Of a DNA stretch of 38,314 nt, positions 18,701 through 27,481 are shown piece by piece. Position 1 is the first letter of the stretch. Every line of letters begins with the position of its first letter. The notes under the pieces were generated by a model that saw nothing but the letters and a program-made list of their open reading frames with translations, did not search any database and was not told the origin of the DNA. Source of the stretch: a bacterium (GTDB lineage Bacteria > Bacteroidota > Ignavibacteria > Ignavibacteriales > Melioribacteraceae); assembly GCA_027398005.1 (NCBI GenBank), contig DAHYUM010000006.1:1-38314 (forward strand). The letters run 5' to 3'. The position numbers and the translations under genes are program-made.

Positions 18701-19671
18701 TTGTATGCAAGAAGTTCGTTCTTCCTATTCATCCTTTTCATAAATCCAGCCGAGGTAATTGAACCGGCGGAGTGGTTCGTCAAAAGGAATTCGCCTTTAT
18801 AAACCGGCAGTTTATCTTTAAGCGCCGGGGTAATATCGTCAAACATTTCGGCCGTGGTAGAGAATAATATTTTTACCTTTCCTTCATCCTTAATGCTCTT
18901 ATCCACCCACATAACCGATTCCTCTGCGGGCGCGCCACCGACGTCTCCGGTTCCGAAATACATATATTCGGCCCCTACGCCGTATTTATTCAATGCATCC
19001 GTTACTCTTTTCATCCACTCGGAATTATTCAAATCGGCTCTTACTCTGGTAGTATAACTGCCCGGGTTTAAAGCCGCAACAACGGATTGCCCGTCTACAC
19101 CAACCCATTTACCAACGCTGAAGGGAATGCCAACCGATGAGCCCCATGTAAGTTTCTGTGTTGAAAAACCTTTTATGCCGCAGTGTGCCAGAATAGAAGG
19201 AAGAGATTCGAGATACCCGAAACAATCGGGCAGAATGAATTCGTTGCTTGTAACGCCGAATTCTTTTCTGAAATAATCGCTGCCCAATAGAATCTGCCTA
19301 ATCATCGATTCGAACGAAGGGGCAAGAACGTCGTTCTCTTCCATTGAAGAGCCCGCCGGAAACCAGTTCCCCTTTGCAATATACTTCTTAACCTTTTCAA
19401 ATTCGGCAGGGTAATATTCTTTCATCATCATGTAGCGGTCGGCGCCGCTGAAATTGAAAATATAATCGGGATATTTTTCGAACAGCCTGAAATTATCGGC
19501 CATAGTATTCCAGATATATTCATTAATAGTAGTCTGATAATCCCACCGCCATTCGGTATCGAGGTGCGCATAGCCTATTGTATAAAGCACGGGCACTTTT
19601 GCAAGGTCGTACTTCTGCGCGTTTACCGTAACGGCAATGAGGAACAAAAACAGGAGTAATGCTTTTTTCAT
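15730..19671 (-). CDS. Exported GH38 alpha-mannosidase with chitobiase-C and discoidin-like C-terminal domains
   Basis: 1313 aa; signal peptide MKKALLLFLFLIAVTVNAQ with GAGGGAA upstream. The N-terminal GH38 barrel shows the zinc-binding HLDTEW (H36, D38) and the nucleophile in LPDCFGY (D149); a further conserved element is SQFHDILPGTS. Middle helical and beta-sandwich domains (GH38 central and C-terminal) run to ~870. A lectin-like/jelly-roll stretch follows, then a chitobiase-C-like Ig domain (IIYYTTNGSTP, ~1095-1150) and an F5/8C-like module (~1165-1313, WQSF...AADEIVVK). GH38 enzymes hydrolyse alpha-mannosides with retention using zinc. It is the last gene of the cluster, 83 nt after GH3 with a hairpin between. 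It is longer than typical GH38 because of the C-terminal modules. Linkage specificity is unknown. Confidence 0.93.
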   Translation of the reverse strand: MKKALLLFLFLIAVTVNAQKYDLAKVPVLYTIGYAHLDTEWRWDYQTTINEYIWNTMADNFRLFEKYPDYIFNFSGADRYMMMKEYYPAEFEKVKKYIAKGNWFPAGSSMEENDVLAPSFESMIRQILLGSDYFRKEFGVTSNEFILPDCFGYLESLPSILAHCGIKGFSTQKLTWGSSVGIPFSVGKWVGVDGQSVVAALNPGSYTTRVRADLNNSEWMKRVTDALNKYGVGAEYMYFGTGDVGGAPAEESVMWVDKSIKDEGKVKILFSTTAEMFDDITPALKDKLPVYKGEFLLTNHSAGSITSAGFMKRMNRKNELLAYKAEASSVMGEWLGGENYNRAKMNEAWRLVLGSQFHDILPGTSIPRAYDFAWNDELIAANQFGSIFADASGAVVRGMNTEVKGMPVVVFNPLSFEREDCVEASVLFDKAPEYVKVYNAENDEVPSQIVKTEGNKVTVVFLAKTPSVSYTTFDVRPSDKPSKMSTGLKITQSSLENGKYLVKVGSDGNITSIYDKQAKKELLSAPVKLAFQYERPQDYPAWNMDWADRKNPPTGYVEGPAKIKIVENGPARIALEVEREARNSKFVEQVRLNAGGACDRVEFNTQIDWATKETSLKATFPLTVKNYNATYNLGVGTIERGTNDSLKFEVPAHQWFDLTDKSGSYGVSVIDDCKYGSDKPDDSTVRLTLLYTPGTRGGYSDQAVQEFGHHEMLYALYGHKGDWRKGNSNAQALRVNQPLVAFQAAKHDGKLGREFSFVKINNNDVVLTALKKAENGDNIIARFVETTGKQVNGVKVSFAGEIASAKEVNGQELDLGTANVRGGKLEFDAEPYRLKTFSLTLNPSDVKLAPVKNAFVELPYNADVISYDAHKADGDMGENGKTYPAELLPDVITADDVQFKLGPKADGMNNAVACAGQTIKIPAGYNKLYILAASSDRLNNATFKVNGKEISIPVQYWSGFIGQWDRRNWKNATPEETNFDRPDVVYTGLTPGYLKKDDIGYFTTHRHFRDGENEPYIYGYMFKYKIDLPENATEITLPDNGRIRIFALTAALNDNDNTVPAQNLSDDIVRNNINFTRFEASAQPIVVPQKAYIGNTPETVVISAGLNAIIYYTTNGSTPTTSSKLYTGPFTINESCMINAVALEEGKILSAVGTGLYSKSLPVVSISYNTMPAQRWGDWENMLIDMVKASPERGNRGWQSFNKDNMDVALDLGQIRNVAKVDVDFLINQGRRILPPVSVQVMVSDDNKNFTNAAEQKNEIKQDETAGVKHFNLTVNKQARYIRVFAVNTGTLPAWHRNAGTNAVIAADEIVVK

Positions 19672-19718
19672 TTTATTCCCTCGGTATTTATTATTAATTG
19701 ATTGTACGGCATATCAAG

Positions 19719-19740
19719 AGCCGGGCATTAAAGCCCGGCT
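19719..19740. repeat. GC-rich inverted repeat between GH3 and GH38
   Basis: AGCCGGGC / GCCCGGCT 8-bp stem with loop ATTAAA. It lies in the 83-nt gap. On the minus strand no T-run follows, so it is more likely an RNA-stabilising or attenuating hairpin than a full terminator. Confidence 0.65.
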
Positions 19741-19754
19741 TTAAATAAATATAA

Positions 19755-22349
19755 TTATTCAACTGTTAATTTAACTGTTTTTAAATCTTTATCCGCCGAA
19801 GAAGAGCCGGTCATTAATTCATATACACGCTTTTCAACCGTAAAACCCTCCTTATCCTTATAAATAGAAAGCATCTCGGGGGTAATGCGGAATTTTACTG
19901 TCATTGTCTGGTTCGGATTTAAAGTAATTTTTTCAAATCCCTTTAAGCTCTTAACGGCGTCGTTTTCAGCCGTCCCTTTTCCTTTAACATAAAGCTGTAC
20001 CACTTCGCTTCCTTTAACTTTACCCTTATTGGCTACATCCACATAAAGCCAAACCGGTTCCCCCTCTTTTATTTTATCCTTTTCGAGGCGGGCATTGCCG
20101 AATTCGAAATTTGTGTAGCTCAATCCGTATCCGAAGGGATAAAGCACATCGCCGGTAAAGTAACGGTATGTTCTTTCCTTCATTCCGTAATCGGTAAAAG
20201 CGGGCACCTGCGAAATTGATTTATAGAAAGTAACCGGAAGTTTACCGCTCGGGTTATAATCGCCCAACAGAACATCGGCAATAGCATCGCCTGCGGCCTG
20301 CCCCGGGTACCATGCTTCAACAATGGCGGGTATATTATCGTTTGCCCAGTTGATTGAAAGCGCGCTTCCATTTAAAAGCACAAGCACAACGGGTTTGCCT
20401 GCCGCCGCAATTTTTTTAATAAGGTTTTCCTGCGTATCGGGCAGGTCAAGCGAAGTGCGGTCGCCCCCGGCAAAACCTTTAACCTTAACATTCATTTCCT
20501 CCCCTTCAAGGCGGGGCGAAAGCCCCATAAACATCACAACGGCGTCGGCATTCTTAACTGCGGCAAGTGCGCGTTCTTCAAGCCCTTCGGCAGGCGGAGC
20601 CCAAACAAACTGCATGAACGAACTGCGCATTGAACCGGTGTATTCTATTTTTACCTTGTAAGGTTTTCCTTTTTCCAGGTCAACAAATTTGTATGCTTTC
20701 GAAGCTTCATGTTCGCTGAAGAATTTAACCAGCAGCGAATCTTCAAAATAAATTTTAAATCCGTCAAGGCCGTATCCGCCGATTGCATAGCGCCCCGATT
20801 TTCCGGGTACTATATAACCGCTCCAACGAGCCGCAAAAACGCCACCGGCATTGTTTTTAACGGGCGATTTAGTCCACCAGTTAAAATCAATCTGCCTGTC
20901 AATTCTCTTAAGCGCCGGCTCCCCTTTGAAATCCTTATTATCGAAATACTCGGCATTGAATCCGTGTTTCTTAAGGTCGGGCGAAGTGAAAATTGCCGTT
21001 TCCCCTACAGTCTCAAAAGCGGGGATTCCATCCGCAAGGTCGCATCCTCTTTCATAAACAATTTGAGCCCTGGGCAGTTTGTTTTTTAAACCCTGCAGAG
21101 GAGTAACCGGATGCGAAGCATAACCGTTGTAATTGCCGTAGAGAATTTCAATATCGTTGGCATTCGGGCCAATTACGGCAATGTTCTTAATGCTTTTCTT
21201 AAGGGGAAGAGTATTGCCCGCATTTTTAAGAAGCACAATCGATTCCCTTGCGGCTTTGAGCGCCATCTGTTTGTTCTCTTTCGAATCGAGCCTGGATAAA
21301 CCGTATTTGTTAAATGGCACCATCCCTTCGGGATCGAACTGCCCTAATTTCATTCTTGCGGTAAAAAGCCTCTTCAAGGGAAGGTCCAGCTCTTTCTCTG
21401 TTATAAGCCCCTGTTTAACTGCGCTTACAAGGGAGGGGAAAGAGTTGCCGCATTCAAGGTCGGAGCCGGCTTTAACCGCCATAGCCGAGGCTTCCTCTTT
21501 TGTAGGCACTATTTTATGGGTCTGGTAAATATCGGCTACAGCCCAGCAGTCCGTTACAACATATCCTTTAAAATTCCATTCGTTGCGCAGGACCTGCTGT
21601 AAAAGCTCGTTGCTTCCGCAGCAGGCGTAATCGCGGAAACGGTTGTAAGCGCACATTACCGAATAAACCCCCGCATCCTGAACTAAAGTCTTAAATGCCG
21701 GCAGGTATGTTTCCCTCAAATCATATTCGCTTACATTGGCGTTGAATACATGCCTGTCGGGTTCGGGACCGCTGTGCACTGCAAAATGCTTGGCGGTAGC
21801 AATAACCTTAAGGTATTTCGGATCGTTTCCCTGCATTCCTTTTACGAACTGCATTCCAATCTGCCCCGTAAGGTAGGGGTCTTCTCCGTAGGTCTCCTGT
21901 CCGCGCCCCCATCTCGGATCGCGGAATATATTAATATTAGGGGACCAGAATGTAAGTCCCTGATAAATACCATGCTTGTTATGTTTAATTGCGTCGTTAT
22001 ATTTAGCGCGCGCTTCATCCGAAATTGTATTGGCAACATAGTAGATAAGATCCCGGTTCCATGTAGCGCCCAATCCAATAGCCTGCGGAAAGACAGTAGC
22101 AAGGCCGTTGCGTGCAACGCCGTGCAATGCCTCGTTCCACCAGTTGTATTCCGGAATGCCGAGGCGCGGAATAGCTTTGGCTGTATAAACCATCTGGCTT
22201 ACTTTCTCTTCGAGGGTCATTCTGCCTACAAGGTCTGCCGCCCTCTCTTCGAATGAATATTTTGTATCGAGGTATTTCGGCTTATCCTGCGCATGAAGCG
22301 ATACAAAGAGGATAAGGAATAAAAAAATCATTTTAATGTTAGTTTTCAT
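19755..22349 (-). CDS. Exported GH3 glycosidase with PA14 insert (beta-xylosidase/beta-glucosidase type)
   Basis: 864 aa; AGAGGGAG ribosome binding site and signal peptide ending SLHAQ. The barrel (~30-330) contains YNWWNEALHGV, WGRGQETYGEDP, the KHF motif (187-189) and the nucleophile D267 in VTDCWAV. The alpha/beta-sandwich domain (~365-770) is interrupted by a PA14 domain (~461-586), followed by a fibronectin III-like C-terminal domain (~775-860). The NEALHGVA / CCGSNELL pattern is that of the xylan-beta-xylosidase-like branch of GH3, which removes terminal xylose, arabinose or glucose from oligosaccharides; PA14 shapes substrate length. It lies 20 nt behind the second GH3. The branch assignment is from memory of family motifs. 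Confidence 0.93.
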   Translation of the reverse strand: MKTNIKMIFLFLILFVSLHAQDKPKYLDTKYSFEERAADLVGRMTLEEKVSQMVYTAKAIPRLGIPEYNWWNEALHGVARNGLATVFPQAIGLGATWNRDLIYYVANTISDEARAKYNDAIKHNKHGIYQGLTFWSPNINIFRDPRWGRGQETYGEDPYLTGQIGMQFVKGMQGNDPKYLKVIATAKHFAVHSGPEPDRHVFNANVSEYDLRETYLPAFKTLVQDAGVYSVMCAYNRFRDYACCGSNELLQQVLRNEWNFKGYVVTDCWAVADIYQTHKIVPTKEEASAMAVKAGSDLECGNSFPSLVSAVKQGLITEKELDLPLKRLFTARMKLGQFDPEGMVPFNKYGLSRLDSKENKQMALKAARESIVLLKNAGNTLPLKKSIKNIAVIGPNANDIEILYGNYNGYASHPVTPLQGLKNKLPRAQIVYERGCDLADGIPAFETVGETAIFTSPDLKKHGFNAEYFDNKDFKGEPALKRIDRQIDFNWWTKSPVKNNAGGVFAARWSGYIVPGKSGRYAIGGYGLDGFKIYFEDSLLVKFFSEHEASKAYKFVDLEKGKPYKVKIEYTGSMRSSFMQFVWAPPAEGLEERALAAVKNADAVVMFMGLSPRLEGEEMNVKVKGFAGGDRTSLDLPDTQENLIKKIAAAGKPVVLVLLNGSALSINWANDNIPAIVEAWYPGQAAGDAIADVLLGDYNPSGKLPVTFYKSISQVPAFTDYGMKERTYRYFTGDVLYPFGYGLSYTNFEFGNARLEKDKIKEGEPVWLYVDVANKGKVKGSEVVQLYVKGKGTAENDAVKSLKGFEKITLNPNQTMTVKFRITPEMLSIYKDKEGFTVEKRVYELMTGSSSADKDLKTVKLTVE

Positions 22350-22369
22350 TTTCTCCCTCTGAATTAATT

Positions 22370-24841
22370 TTATTCAAGAGTAAATGTTTTTTTCAGTTTA
22401 ATGTCTTTGGAACTGCTGCCGATAAGCACTTCAAATGCGCCCGGCTCGGCAACCCAGTTATGAACAGCCGGATTGTAGAAAGAGAGCTCATCTTTGCCTA
22501 TGTTAATTTTAACCTGCCTGGTCTCCCCCGGTTTAAGATATACTTTCGCAAATCCTTTCAGCTCCTTGTAAGGGCGGGGCAGGCTTGCTTCAACATCGTG
22601 CAGGTAAAGCTCTACAATTTCCTTGCCCGCCATTTTGCCGGTGTTCTTAACATCAACAGTAACTGTCAGTTTCTGCCCCGGTTTAATTTTGGATGAACTG
22701 AGCTTTATATTGCTGTAAGAAAATGTGGTGTATGAGAGGCCGTACCCGAATGGGAAGAGAGGCTCAACATTATTTTTTTCGTATCCGCGGTACCCTACAA
22801 AAATGCCCTCCTTGTAAGTGACCTTCAAATCTTTGTCATCATCGTAATAGCTGTTGTAAACGGGATTATCCTCCCATTTCTTCTCGAAGGTTACGGGCAG
22901 TTTGCCTGAAGGATTTGTTTTGCCGGCAATAATTTCGGCAAGGGCTACAGCACCCGACTGCCCCGGATACCATGAGTGAATGAGAGCGGGTACTTTATCA
23001 ATCCATTCCGCAATACCGGCATTCCCCCCGGCGTTGAGCACTACTATTGTGTTCTTATTTACCTTAGCTACAGCATCAAGCAGTTCAACCTGTTCTTTCG
23101 GGAGAGAGAAAGGACGGTCGAACCCTTCCCCTTCAGTCTCGTGATTGAAACCGATACAAAGAATTACAGCATCGGAATTTTTTGCAAGTTTAACTGCTTC
23201 ATCAAGCGGATCCCCGTCGGTAAGAGGCCCGTATCCAAAACGGATTGATGCGTCCCCCCCTGCCTGGTAATATTCAAGCACTATGTTATATTCCTGCCCC
23301 GCATTAAGAGTGGTCTGGTAAACATCGGTAAGTTCGGCATGGTCTTCCCATTTATCAATAACTTTTACTCCGTCAATAAAGAGCCTAAATCCGTCATCGC
23401 CGCTTACTGCTATTCTGTATTTGCCATCCTTTTCCGGTTTTATCTTACCCGTAAAGCGTGCCGAGAAATTCTGGTTTTCAAATCCATCTGCAAGGGGACG
23501 CGCAAAGGAAAGATTTATCGATTTGAAACTGCGCGTCAACGCGGGCATCCCTTCAAGGTTTTTGTTCTTATAAAATTCCCCTTTAGCCCCGTCTCCTTCA
23601 AAAACCGTATTCCTGAAGAATGCGGGGGATATTTTCTGAATTACACCCGGTGCGAAATTAACCTCGCATCCGGCAATCTGTTTAACCGCTTCGAAATAAG
23701 AAACGGGGTTTAAAGGATTAACGTAACCGCTGCCCCCTCCCCCTGCGTTAACGGGGTCGCCGTTGGGGCCTATTACTGCTATTCTCTTTAGCTTCTTCAT
23801 ATTAAGGGGAAGAATGTGCCTGCTGTTTTTAAGCAGAACAATACCGCCGCGGGCGGCTTCAATAGCGATATTGTTCGCGGCTTCAAGGTCGGGGGTATAT
23901 TTCTGGTGTATCTTAGTCGAATCCATAAATCCGAAACGGAAATACATTCTTAAAATTCTTCTTATTTTATCGTTCAGCACATCTTCTTTTATCTTCCCGT
24001 TTTGAACCGATTCGGTAATCAGTTCAGGATTCATAAATTTTCCCGAAGGCATTTCAAGGTCGAGGCCGTGGTTTGCGGCGTTAATGCCGTCGTATGTAGA
24101 ACCCCAGTCCGACATGACAAATCCTTTGAATCCCCACATTTTTTTGAGTACCTGGTTGAGAAGATAATCGTTTTCCGAAGCGTGAATACCGTTAACCGGA
24201 TTGTAGGAATTCATTACCGATGCGACTTTCCCCTCCTGAACTGAAGCCTTGAAAGCGGGGAAATAAATTTCATTCAGAGTGCGTTCGTCAACTTCGCTGT
24301 CAACCCTGTGCCTGTCATATTCCTGGTTGTTTGCGGCGAAATGTTTTGCGGTAGCCATAACATCCTGGCTCTGCACCCCCTGAATGTAAGCCGAAGCAAT
24401 TTTACCCGCGAGAAAAGGATCCTCGCCGAGATACTCAAAATTCCTTCCGCACATGGGGGCCCTGTAAATGTTCATTGCAGGCGCAAGCATAATCTGCACA
24501 TCTTTTCCCTTTGCCTCTTTGCCGACCGATACGCCCACTTTTTTCATCAGGTCGGTATCGAATGACGAAGTAATTAATATAGCCGCGGGGTAAGCAGTTG
24601 AAGGGCCGTAATTACGCACGCCGGCGGGGCCGTCGGCCATACGTACAAGAGGAATACCGAGCCTCTTGAGAGGCCTGATATCAAACCCCTGATATCCGCC
24701 AATCATTTCGGCTTTTTCCCGAAGCGTCATTTTGCTTATTATTGCGTCAATCTTTTTTTCATCTGCATTGCCCGAATCCTTTTTCTGGCAGAAGACCGGA
24801 GAAGCAATTAGAAGCAAAGCAATTATGATTTTAAATTTCAT
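22370..24841 (-). CDS. Exported GH3 beta-glucosidase-type enzyme with PA14 insert
   Basis: 823 aa; AGAGGTTG ribosome binding site and signal peptide ending SPVFCQ. The barrel contains MADGPAGVR, RNFEYLGEDP, ATAKHFAANNQE and the nucleophile D245 in MSDWGSTYD. The sandwich domain is split by a PA14 domain (~415-540, GDDGFRLFIDG). The C-terminal FnIII-like domain has YGLSYTTF before it and ELYLHDVEAS within. This is the classical PA14-GH3 architecture of broad-specificity beta-glucosidases acting on short beta-glucans and glycosides. It differs clearly from the neighbouring GH3, so the pair is not a recent duplication. It sits 52 nt after the DUF4965 gene in the same collinear cluster. Confidence 0.94.
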   Translation of the reverse strand: MKFKIIIALLLIASPVFCQKKDSGNADEKKIDAIISKMTLREKAEMIGGYQGFDIRPLKRLGIPLVRMADGPAGVRNYGPSTAYPAAILITSSFDTDLMKKVGVSVGKEAKGKDVQIMLAPAMNIYRAPMCGRNFEYLGEDPFLAGKIASAYIQGVQSQDVMATAKHFAANNQEYDRHRVDSEVDERTLNEIYFPAFKASVQEGKVASVMNSYNPVNGIHASENDYLLNQVLKKMWGFKGFVMSDWGSTYDGINAANHGLDLEMPSGKFMNPELITESVQNGKIKEDVLNDKIRRILRMYFRFGFMDSTKIHQKYTPDLEAANNIAIEAARGGIVLLKNSRHILPLNMKKLKRIAVIGPNGDPVNAGGGGSGYVNPLNPVSYFEAVKQIAGCEVNFAPGVIQKISPAFFRNTVFEGDGAKGEFYKNKNLEGMPALTRSFKSINLSFARPLADGFENQNFSARFTGKIKPEKDGKYRIAVSGDDGFRLFIDGVKVIDKWEDHAELTDVYQTTLNAGQEYNIVLEYYQAGGDASIRFGYGPLTDGDPLDEAVKLAKNSDAVILCIGFNHETEGEGFDRPFSLPKEQVELLDAVAKVNKNTIVVLNAGGNAGIAEWIDKVPALIHSWYPGQSGAVALAEIIAGKTNPSGKLPVTFEKKWEDNPVYNSYYDDDKDLKVTYKEGIFVGYRGYEKNNVEPLFPFGYGLSYTTFSYSNIKLSSSKIKPGQKLTVTVDVKNTGKMAGKEIVELYLHDVEASLPRPYKELKGFAKVYLKPGETRQVKINIGKDELSFYNPAVHNWVAEPGAFEVLIGSSSKDIKLKKTFTLE

Positions 24842-24893
24842 ATTTTCAACCTCTGTTAGTTATTCCTTTAGGCATAATAAATAAAGTGTCTAA

Positions 24894-27452
24894 TTAATTT
24901 AAATCGTATTCTTTCAGTCCCGCGTCTATATAGCGGTTCCCGTCGGTCCATTTGCAGTGAATTGCAATTACATTGTTCCCCTTTCTAAGAAACTGCTTTG
25001 CCGTACCGCCCAGTTTGAGCGTAGTATAGTTTGAACACGCGCCCGAGTAACTGCCCAACAATTTCCCGTTCAAATAAATTTCCGCATCGTCATTCCAGTT
25101 AACAATAAGCGCAAGCCCTTTATCCGAAGGGTTAATGCAGTTGAATGTATTGCGTATATATATATCGGTTGTAAGCCATTCGGTATTTGTGTTGAAATAC
25201 CCTTTGGGTCCGAAACCGGCAGGCCCTTTATCCCAGTCCGAATCGTTGAATTCGGTGTTCATCCAGCCATCGGCAGGCTTAACGGTTGTATAGGTCCAAT
25301 CAATCTTCTCTTCTCTGGCAGTCGGAAGAATAGTCTTTCCGAACTTGAGAAATTTTAAGGGAGCCCATTCCCCTGTAACGTCGGTTCCTTTAGCGGACCA
25401 TTTTTTCCAAAGATTCTTTTCAGTAAGCATTTTCATGAAGAAGCCGCCTACAACCGAGCGTGCCTGGAAACCAACCTGATATGCGTTATCGGTTATATAC
25501 CAGTCCGATAGCGGAACGCGGTTCGGTGTCCTATCGGCAAATTTGTAAACGGGATTAAATAATGCCTTAAAATCATTCATATTATAAGCCAGCGAGGCGG
25601 TCCATGTAATCCAGTCGTTTTTGGTATATCGCTGGCGGCTGTCCAAAGGCAGACCGAATTGCGCCTGCTGTTTCTTGTAGAAAGAAATTTCCTTATCTAT
25701 TACGCTCTTAGGGAAAAGATTAAGCCCGAGAACTTTATCCCATATGATATTATATTTCTGGCTCCAGGTGCCGGGGCGGTCAAACGCCAGTTTGGTATGG
25801 TCTCCGTCGGCGGCCTGTTTAATCCACTCCTTAACCATAGCTTCTGCTTTAGAGCGGAATTCTTTTGCTTTATCTTTCATCCCGAGCATATCGCACAGCA
25901 TAGAATAGGAACCGATAGCCACAATAGCTTTAGCCGAAAGATTAATGTTATGCGCAAGGTGTCCTGCAAAGTCATCGGTGCAAAGCTGGTTTTCCGGGTC
26001 GAACCCTTTCGATAAAAGATACCCGGCCCATTTTTCAAGCACGCTCCAGTTATCTTTTGCAAAACCGGCATTGCCTTCAACCTTTGCAAGGGCGGCCATC
26101 ATAATAACCATATTGCCTGTTTCTTCAACGGGCATCTGGTCTTCCTCGGTTTCCTCGCCGCCGCCGTAAACCTGTCCCGTAGCATAAGGATAGGTGCCCA
26201 AATCGTGAGGCGCGAATGCGAATTTCCATTTCGGCGAAGCGGAATAATCGAGAAGAGGTTTAAGCATTGCTTTTGTAAGGGCGGGACTGAATAAAAAGAA
26301 TAACGGGCTTGCGGGATAAATAACATCAACCGTAGCAATACATCCATTGCTGAAATTTTCCTTTGCGAATATAAGGGGTTTGCCGTTGGCATCGGCGGCA
26401 AGCTTATGCGCGGCAAGGCTCTGCCTGTAAGCAAGGGCGCACATTTGGGCATATTCACTTCCCCCCGCCGCGGTTAAATCTTTCATTAATCCGGAATCGA
26501 ATTTTTCGCATTCGCTTTTAATCTTTGGGTATTCATCCGATGCTTTAACAAGGAGCTGTTCCATATCCATTCCGTTTCTGCGCCACCATGGACGCAAATC
26601 GGTATCGAAATAACGGATGCTGTAAATATCGTCGTATCCTACCATTACCGTACGGGCTTCGCTTTTGCTGCCTACCTTACCCAAATCCATTGAATAAGAC
26701 ATTGCGAAAAACCGGTCGTTAACTTTGCGCGGCTGCGGGGCATCGTTCGGACGGGTGATTTTACCGCTTTTAATAAATTCATTCTGAAGCGCATCTTTTG
26801 CGTCCACCGCCGAAACAATCCCTTCTTTGGAAGGAGCCGCAAGATAAGCATATCCCCAGTCGATGCGCAGGTTATCGCCGCTCTTGCCCAATATCTGCTG
26901 GCTCCGGGTTCCAACGCGCATTACATTCAATCCGGCAACAGAAGGATAATCCCATACTATCTGCTGGTCGGTTGTGTTAACTGCAATTTCGCTGCTTACA
27001 TCGAAATAGAGCTGAACATCGTGTTTCCGGCCGTCATTCGATTTCACGTCCCATTCAACATAGGTAACCGGCCTAGACATGATATCGAGGTCGGAAGGAA
27101 GGAGAGGGGAAATGAACGAAAGCTTCAGCGAAACCATTTCATTTCTAAATTCATATATTGAGCTTGTAGGAAGCACTTTAAGCGATACCTGAGTAAGAGG
27201 CTTAAGGTAGCTGGGACTGCTTCCCATAATCCTGTAGGCATTGCCGTCAATTCTAATTATGCAGTGCATCGGATGGTTTGTTCCGGTCCAGTGAACCGTT
27301 TCGCGGTCCCATAAATTATTCGAAGGGGACCAGATGCTGAAATAGGGATCGTGAGTAACAAGGGGAACCGAAGGGGGGCGGAACTGGCCCGCCTGCTGTG
27401 CGAAAATGGAGCCGCACAGCAGAAGAGCAATTAATGTCAATTTCAATTTCAT
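24894..27452 (-). CDS. Exported glutaminase A-like protein (DUF5127-DUF4965-DUF1793 type) with C-terminal jelly roll
   Basis: 852 aa from ATG 27452. The track start 8 codons earlier overlaps the AAAGAGGAAATT ribosome binding site, and only MKLKLTLIALLLCGSIFAQ looks like a signal peptide. The mature N-terminus RPPSVPLVTHDPYFSIWS is the hallmark of the DUF5127/DUF4965/DUF1793 'glutaminase' family (beta-sandwich plus an (alpha/alpha) barrel). Its biochemical role in bacteria is essentially unknown; fungal relatives were named glutaminase A. The last ~130 residues are an added galactose-binding-like jelly roll (WNDDAEIYLNGKLLG). Its place among glycosidases, and a catalytic fold resembling glycosidase barrels, suggest a carbohydrate-active role. 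This is inference; no catalytic residues can be named. Confidence 0.85.
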   Translation of the reverse strand: MKLKLTLIALLLCGSIFAQQAGQFRPPSVPLVTHDPYFSIWSPSNNLWDRETVHWTGTNHPMHCIIRIDGNAYRIMGSSPSYLKPLTQVSLKVLPTSSIYEFRNEMVSLKLSFISPLLPSDLDIMSRPVTYVEWDVKSNDGRKHDVQLYFDVSSEIAVNTTDQQIVWDYPSVAGLNVMRVGTRSQQILGKSGDNLRIDWGYAYLAAPSKEGIVSAVDAKDALQNEFIKSGKITRPNDAPQPRKVNDRFFAMSYSMDLGKVGSKSEARTVMVGYDDIYSIRYFDTDLRPWWRRNGMDMEQLLVKASDEYPKIKSECEKFDSGLMKDLTAAGGSEYAQMCALAYRQSLAAHKLAADANGKPLIFAKENFSNGCIATVDVIYPASPLFFLFSPALTKAMLKPLLDYSASPKWKFAFAPHDLGTYPYATGQVYGGGEETEEDQMPVEETGNMVIMMAALAKVEGNAGFAKDNWSVLEKWAGYLLSKGFDPENQLCTDDFAGHLAHNINLSAKAIVAIGSYSMLCDMLGMKDKAKEFRSKAEAMVKEWIKQAADGDHTKLAFDRPGTWSQKYNIIWDKVLGLNLFPKSVIDKEISFYKKQQAQFGLPLDSRQRYTKNDWITWTASLAYNMNDFKALFNPVYKFADRTPNRVPLSDWYITDNAYQVGFQARSVVGGFFMKMLTEKNLWKKWSAKGTDVTGEWAPLKFLKFGKTILPTAREEKIDWTYTTVKPADGWMNTEFNDSDWDKGPAGFGPKGYFNTNTEWLTTDIYIRNTFNCINPSDKGLALIVNWNDDAEIYLNGKLLGSYSGACSNYTTLKLGGTAKQFLRKGNNVIAIHCKWTDGNRYIDAGLKEYDLN

Positions 27453-27481
27453 AATTTCCTCTTTAAAATTTATCATTCAAA

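Noticed and set aside
19755-24841. Recent tandem duplication of the two GH3 genes
   Set aside because: Active-site surroundings differ strongly (VTDCWAV versus MSDWGST; NEALHGV versus DGPAGVR), so they belong to different GH3 branches.
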